Below, piece by piece: positions 13,349 to 14,447 of a DNA stretch of 14,447 bases. The stretch covers positions 1 to 14,447 of the forward strand of contig JAEOUN010000091.1 of NCBI GenBank assembly GCA_016839245.1, given 5' to 3'. Made by a program: the position numbers and the translations under genes. The notes under the pieces were generated by a model. The model was given only the letters and a program-made list of their open reading frames with translations, searched no databases and was not told where the DNA came from. How positions within the stretch are numbered: position 1 is the stretch's first letter; the number at the start of each line of letters is the position of its first letter. The DNA comes from Candidatus Thorarchaeota archaeon (GTDB taxonomy: Archaea; Asgardarchaeota; Thorarchaeia; Thorarchaeales; Thorarchaeaceae).

Positions 13349-13550
13349 GTTATAGCAACCTCAATGACTCGACTTGTACCATTTATCCTCTTCTTCTCAT
13401 TATTTGAACTCGAAATCTTGTCGATATATGATAGGATACTCAACCAAGAAAGCCTTTAATGGCTTACGCCGAATGAGTGAAGATGATATGGCACGCCATA
13501 CCTATCACATCCACCGCCAACTCTGTGTTGGGATAAAGAGGCTATAATAA
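13349..13550. promoter_or_regulatory. Divergent intergenic region with GGC/GCC inverted repeats
   Basis: About 200 bp. On the plus strand a TATA-like GATATATG lies at 13423-13430. Downstream are two GC-rich inverted repeats, GGCTTACGCC and ATGGCACGCCAT, both inside the leader expected for the transglutaminase-like gene. A 39-codon ORF (13428-13547) overlaps this stretch, but its coding status is doubtful. Confidence 0.3.
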
Positions 13551-14447
13551 TTGAGCACAGAAGGAACAACCCGTAAACGAATGGGTCTTACTGCATTAGT
13601 TAGCTCAATCTTCATTGTAGCAACTATTGTCTGGGGTTTTTACGGTTTTTTCCTAATCCAATCTGAGCGTGTGAGACCTTATCCCCCTCACCTTGAATAT
13701 GATGAGATTGCCTATTGGCCATATGAGAACGGATTTGCAGGTGGTGATTCTAACTGGTTTAAAAATCTAAATTACACAGATTTTCCTCTTGATATGTCAC
13801 TTCCTGATGACCTTCTTGAACATCTCAATGATACCGTGTTTGTGGTGACCCCTGCTGATCCTGGTCAGTTGTGGCGAGTCAACTCGTATGATTATTATGA
13901 TGGTGCTGGATGGTCAAAGACTATAGAAGAGACAAGGCCACTCAATTCAGATGAACTCATCTCATATGTTGAGGCAACAAATACTGTCTACACAGTTATC
14001 CTAAATGCCTCCGTTGGCGCTACAGTTGGAGCTACGTCTCTGCCCTCTCTATTTCCCTCTATCCGAATTATCGAAGACTCTTTTAACACTTGGTCAATTG
14101 TCGATGGCACTCCGGTAATTGATGACCCCTCACGACTCTTGGACTATGACCTTACAACTGATGATTATGGAACATTACTCTTCACTCCCTTCATTGAGGG
14201 TACTACAGGTGAAGAAGTTCTTGTCAGCTTTGATATTACCTACGTCGAGCAAGATCTAGAAAATGTTCAGAATTTAGCTCTACCTGGAAGTGCGGCATTC
14301 TTACCACTCTATACTGATCTCAGTTCTGTTGAACCTTTAACGGATCGTGTTCAAACTAGTATTGACCAGTTCAGAGATGTTGGTAGTAATGCCTATGAGA
14401 AAGCGATGGCCGTCAAGACTTATTTTCAAAGTACTTTCAATCTCACA
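13551..14447 (+). CDS. Membrane-anchored transglutaminase-like protein (3' truncated)
   Basis: The first 299 codons, with no stop before the window edge. Residues 1-11 are polar and basic, and 12-36 form one strongly hydrophobic helix (a membrane anchor or uncleaved signal), followed by a long extracellular-type region rich in D, T, S and Y. WRVNSYDYYDGAGWSKT is typical of the segment preceding archaeal and bacterial transglutaminase-like domains (TgpA-like). The last visible residues, YEKAMAVKTYFQSTFNLT, look like the first helix of the transglutaminase-like core. The catalytic Cys-His-Asp would lie beyond the window. The start is TTG at 13551, directly preceded by an in-frame TAA, with GAGG 9 nt upstream. 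The ATG at codon 11 is the alternative but has a poorly placed ribosome-binding site. Substrate unknown. Confidence 0.72.
   Translation, partial: MSTEGTTRKRMGLTALVSSIFIVATIVWGFYGFFLIQSERVRPYPPHLEYDEIAYWPYENGFAGGDSNWFKNLNYTDFPLDMSLPDDLLEHLNDTVFVVTPADPGQLWRVNSYDYYDGAGWSKTIEETRPLNSDELISYVEATNTVYTVILNASVGATVGATSLPSLFPSIRIIEDSFNTWSIVDGTPVIDDPSRLLDYDLTTDDYGTLLFTPFIEGTTGEEVLVSFDITYVEQDLENVQNLALPGSAAFLPLYTDLSSVEPLTDRVQTSIDQFRDVGSNAYEKAMAVKTYFQSTFNLT

Noticed and set aside
13428..13547. 39-codon ORF upstream of the transglutaminase-like gene
   Set aside because: Not listed as a gene: no recognisable family, no ribosome-binding site, and its start overlaps a TATA-like box.
1..14447. CRISPR arrays, insertion sequences, prophage or toxin-antitoxin modules
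   Set aside because: No direct-repeat arrays, transposase-like ORFs or terminal repeats were seen; genes are housekeeping or single hypothetical ones.

Overview
The window is archaeal. The evidence is archaeal/eukaryotic-type genes (Alba, eL38, eL40, aCPSF2, Nip7-like, TruD), a tRNA gene with bulge-helix-bulge introns, TATA-like promoters and frequent TTG/GTG starts. The DNA is moderately AT-rich and gene-dense. eL38, the unusual tRNA introns and a fungal-like cytosine deaminase would fit a TACK or Asgard lineage, but I cannot place it from this window alone.

Layout. Positions 1-353 hold the 3' end of truD (+). Two minus-strand genes follow: a zinc-finger/degenerate-KH protein (361-948) and Alba (1018-1356). 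The aCPSF2-type beta-CASP nuclease (1545-2810, +) diverges from alba and meets eL38 tail to tail. The minus-strand block 5540-2813 reads sucC, sucD, eL40, tRNA-Val(CAC), eL38. Upstream of sucC, also on minus, is a 734-residue Ski2/Hel308-like protein (7818-5614) that has lost the helicase motifs and gained a SWIM zinc finger. A 267-bp divergent gap separates it from a PAC2-family gene (8086-8826, +). Then comes a tight minus-strand operon, read from 12076 down to 8823: a threonine-synthase-like enzyme, an Fcy1-like cytosine deaminase, an RsmB/Nop2-type RNA m5C methyltransferase and a Nip7-like PUA protein. A CYTH protein (12185-12763, +) converges with an HD phosphohydrolase (13348-12770, -). 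The window ends inside a membrane-anchored, transglutaminase-like protein (13551 onward, +).

Theme. Much of the window concerns RNA and the ribosome: TruD, the KH-like protein, aCPSF2, eL40, eL38, tRNA-Val, and the Nop2-like/Nip7-like pair. These are mixed with housekeeping metabolism (succinyl-CoA ligase, threonine-synthase-like enzyme, cytosine deaminase).

The two most unusual objects are tRNA-Val(CAC), which is split by a canonical 32-nt anticodon-loop intron and a second 29-nt intron at the T-stem/T-loop boundary, and the inactivated helicase-like SWIM protein. I see no CRISPR array, insertion sequence or phage module.
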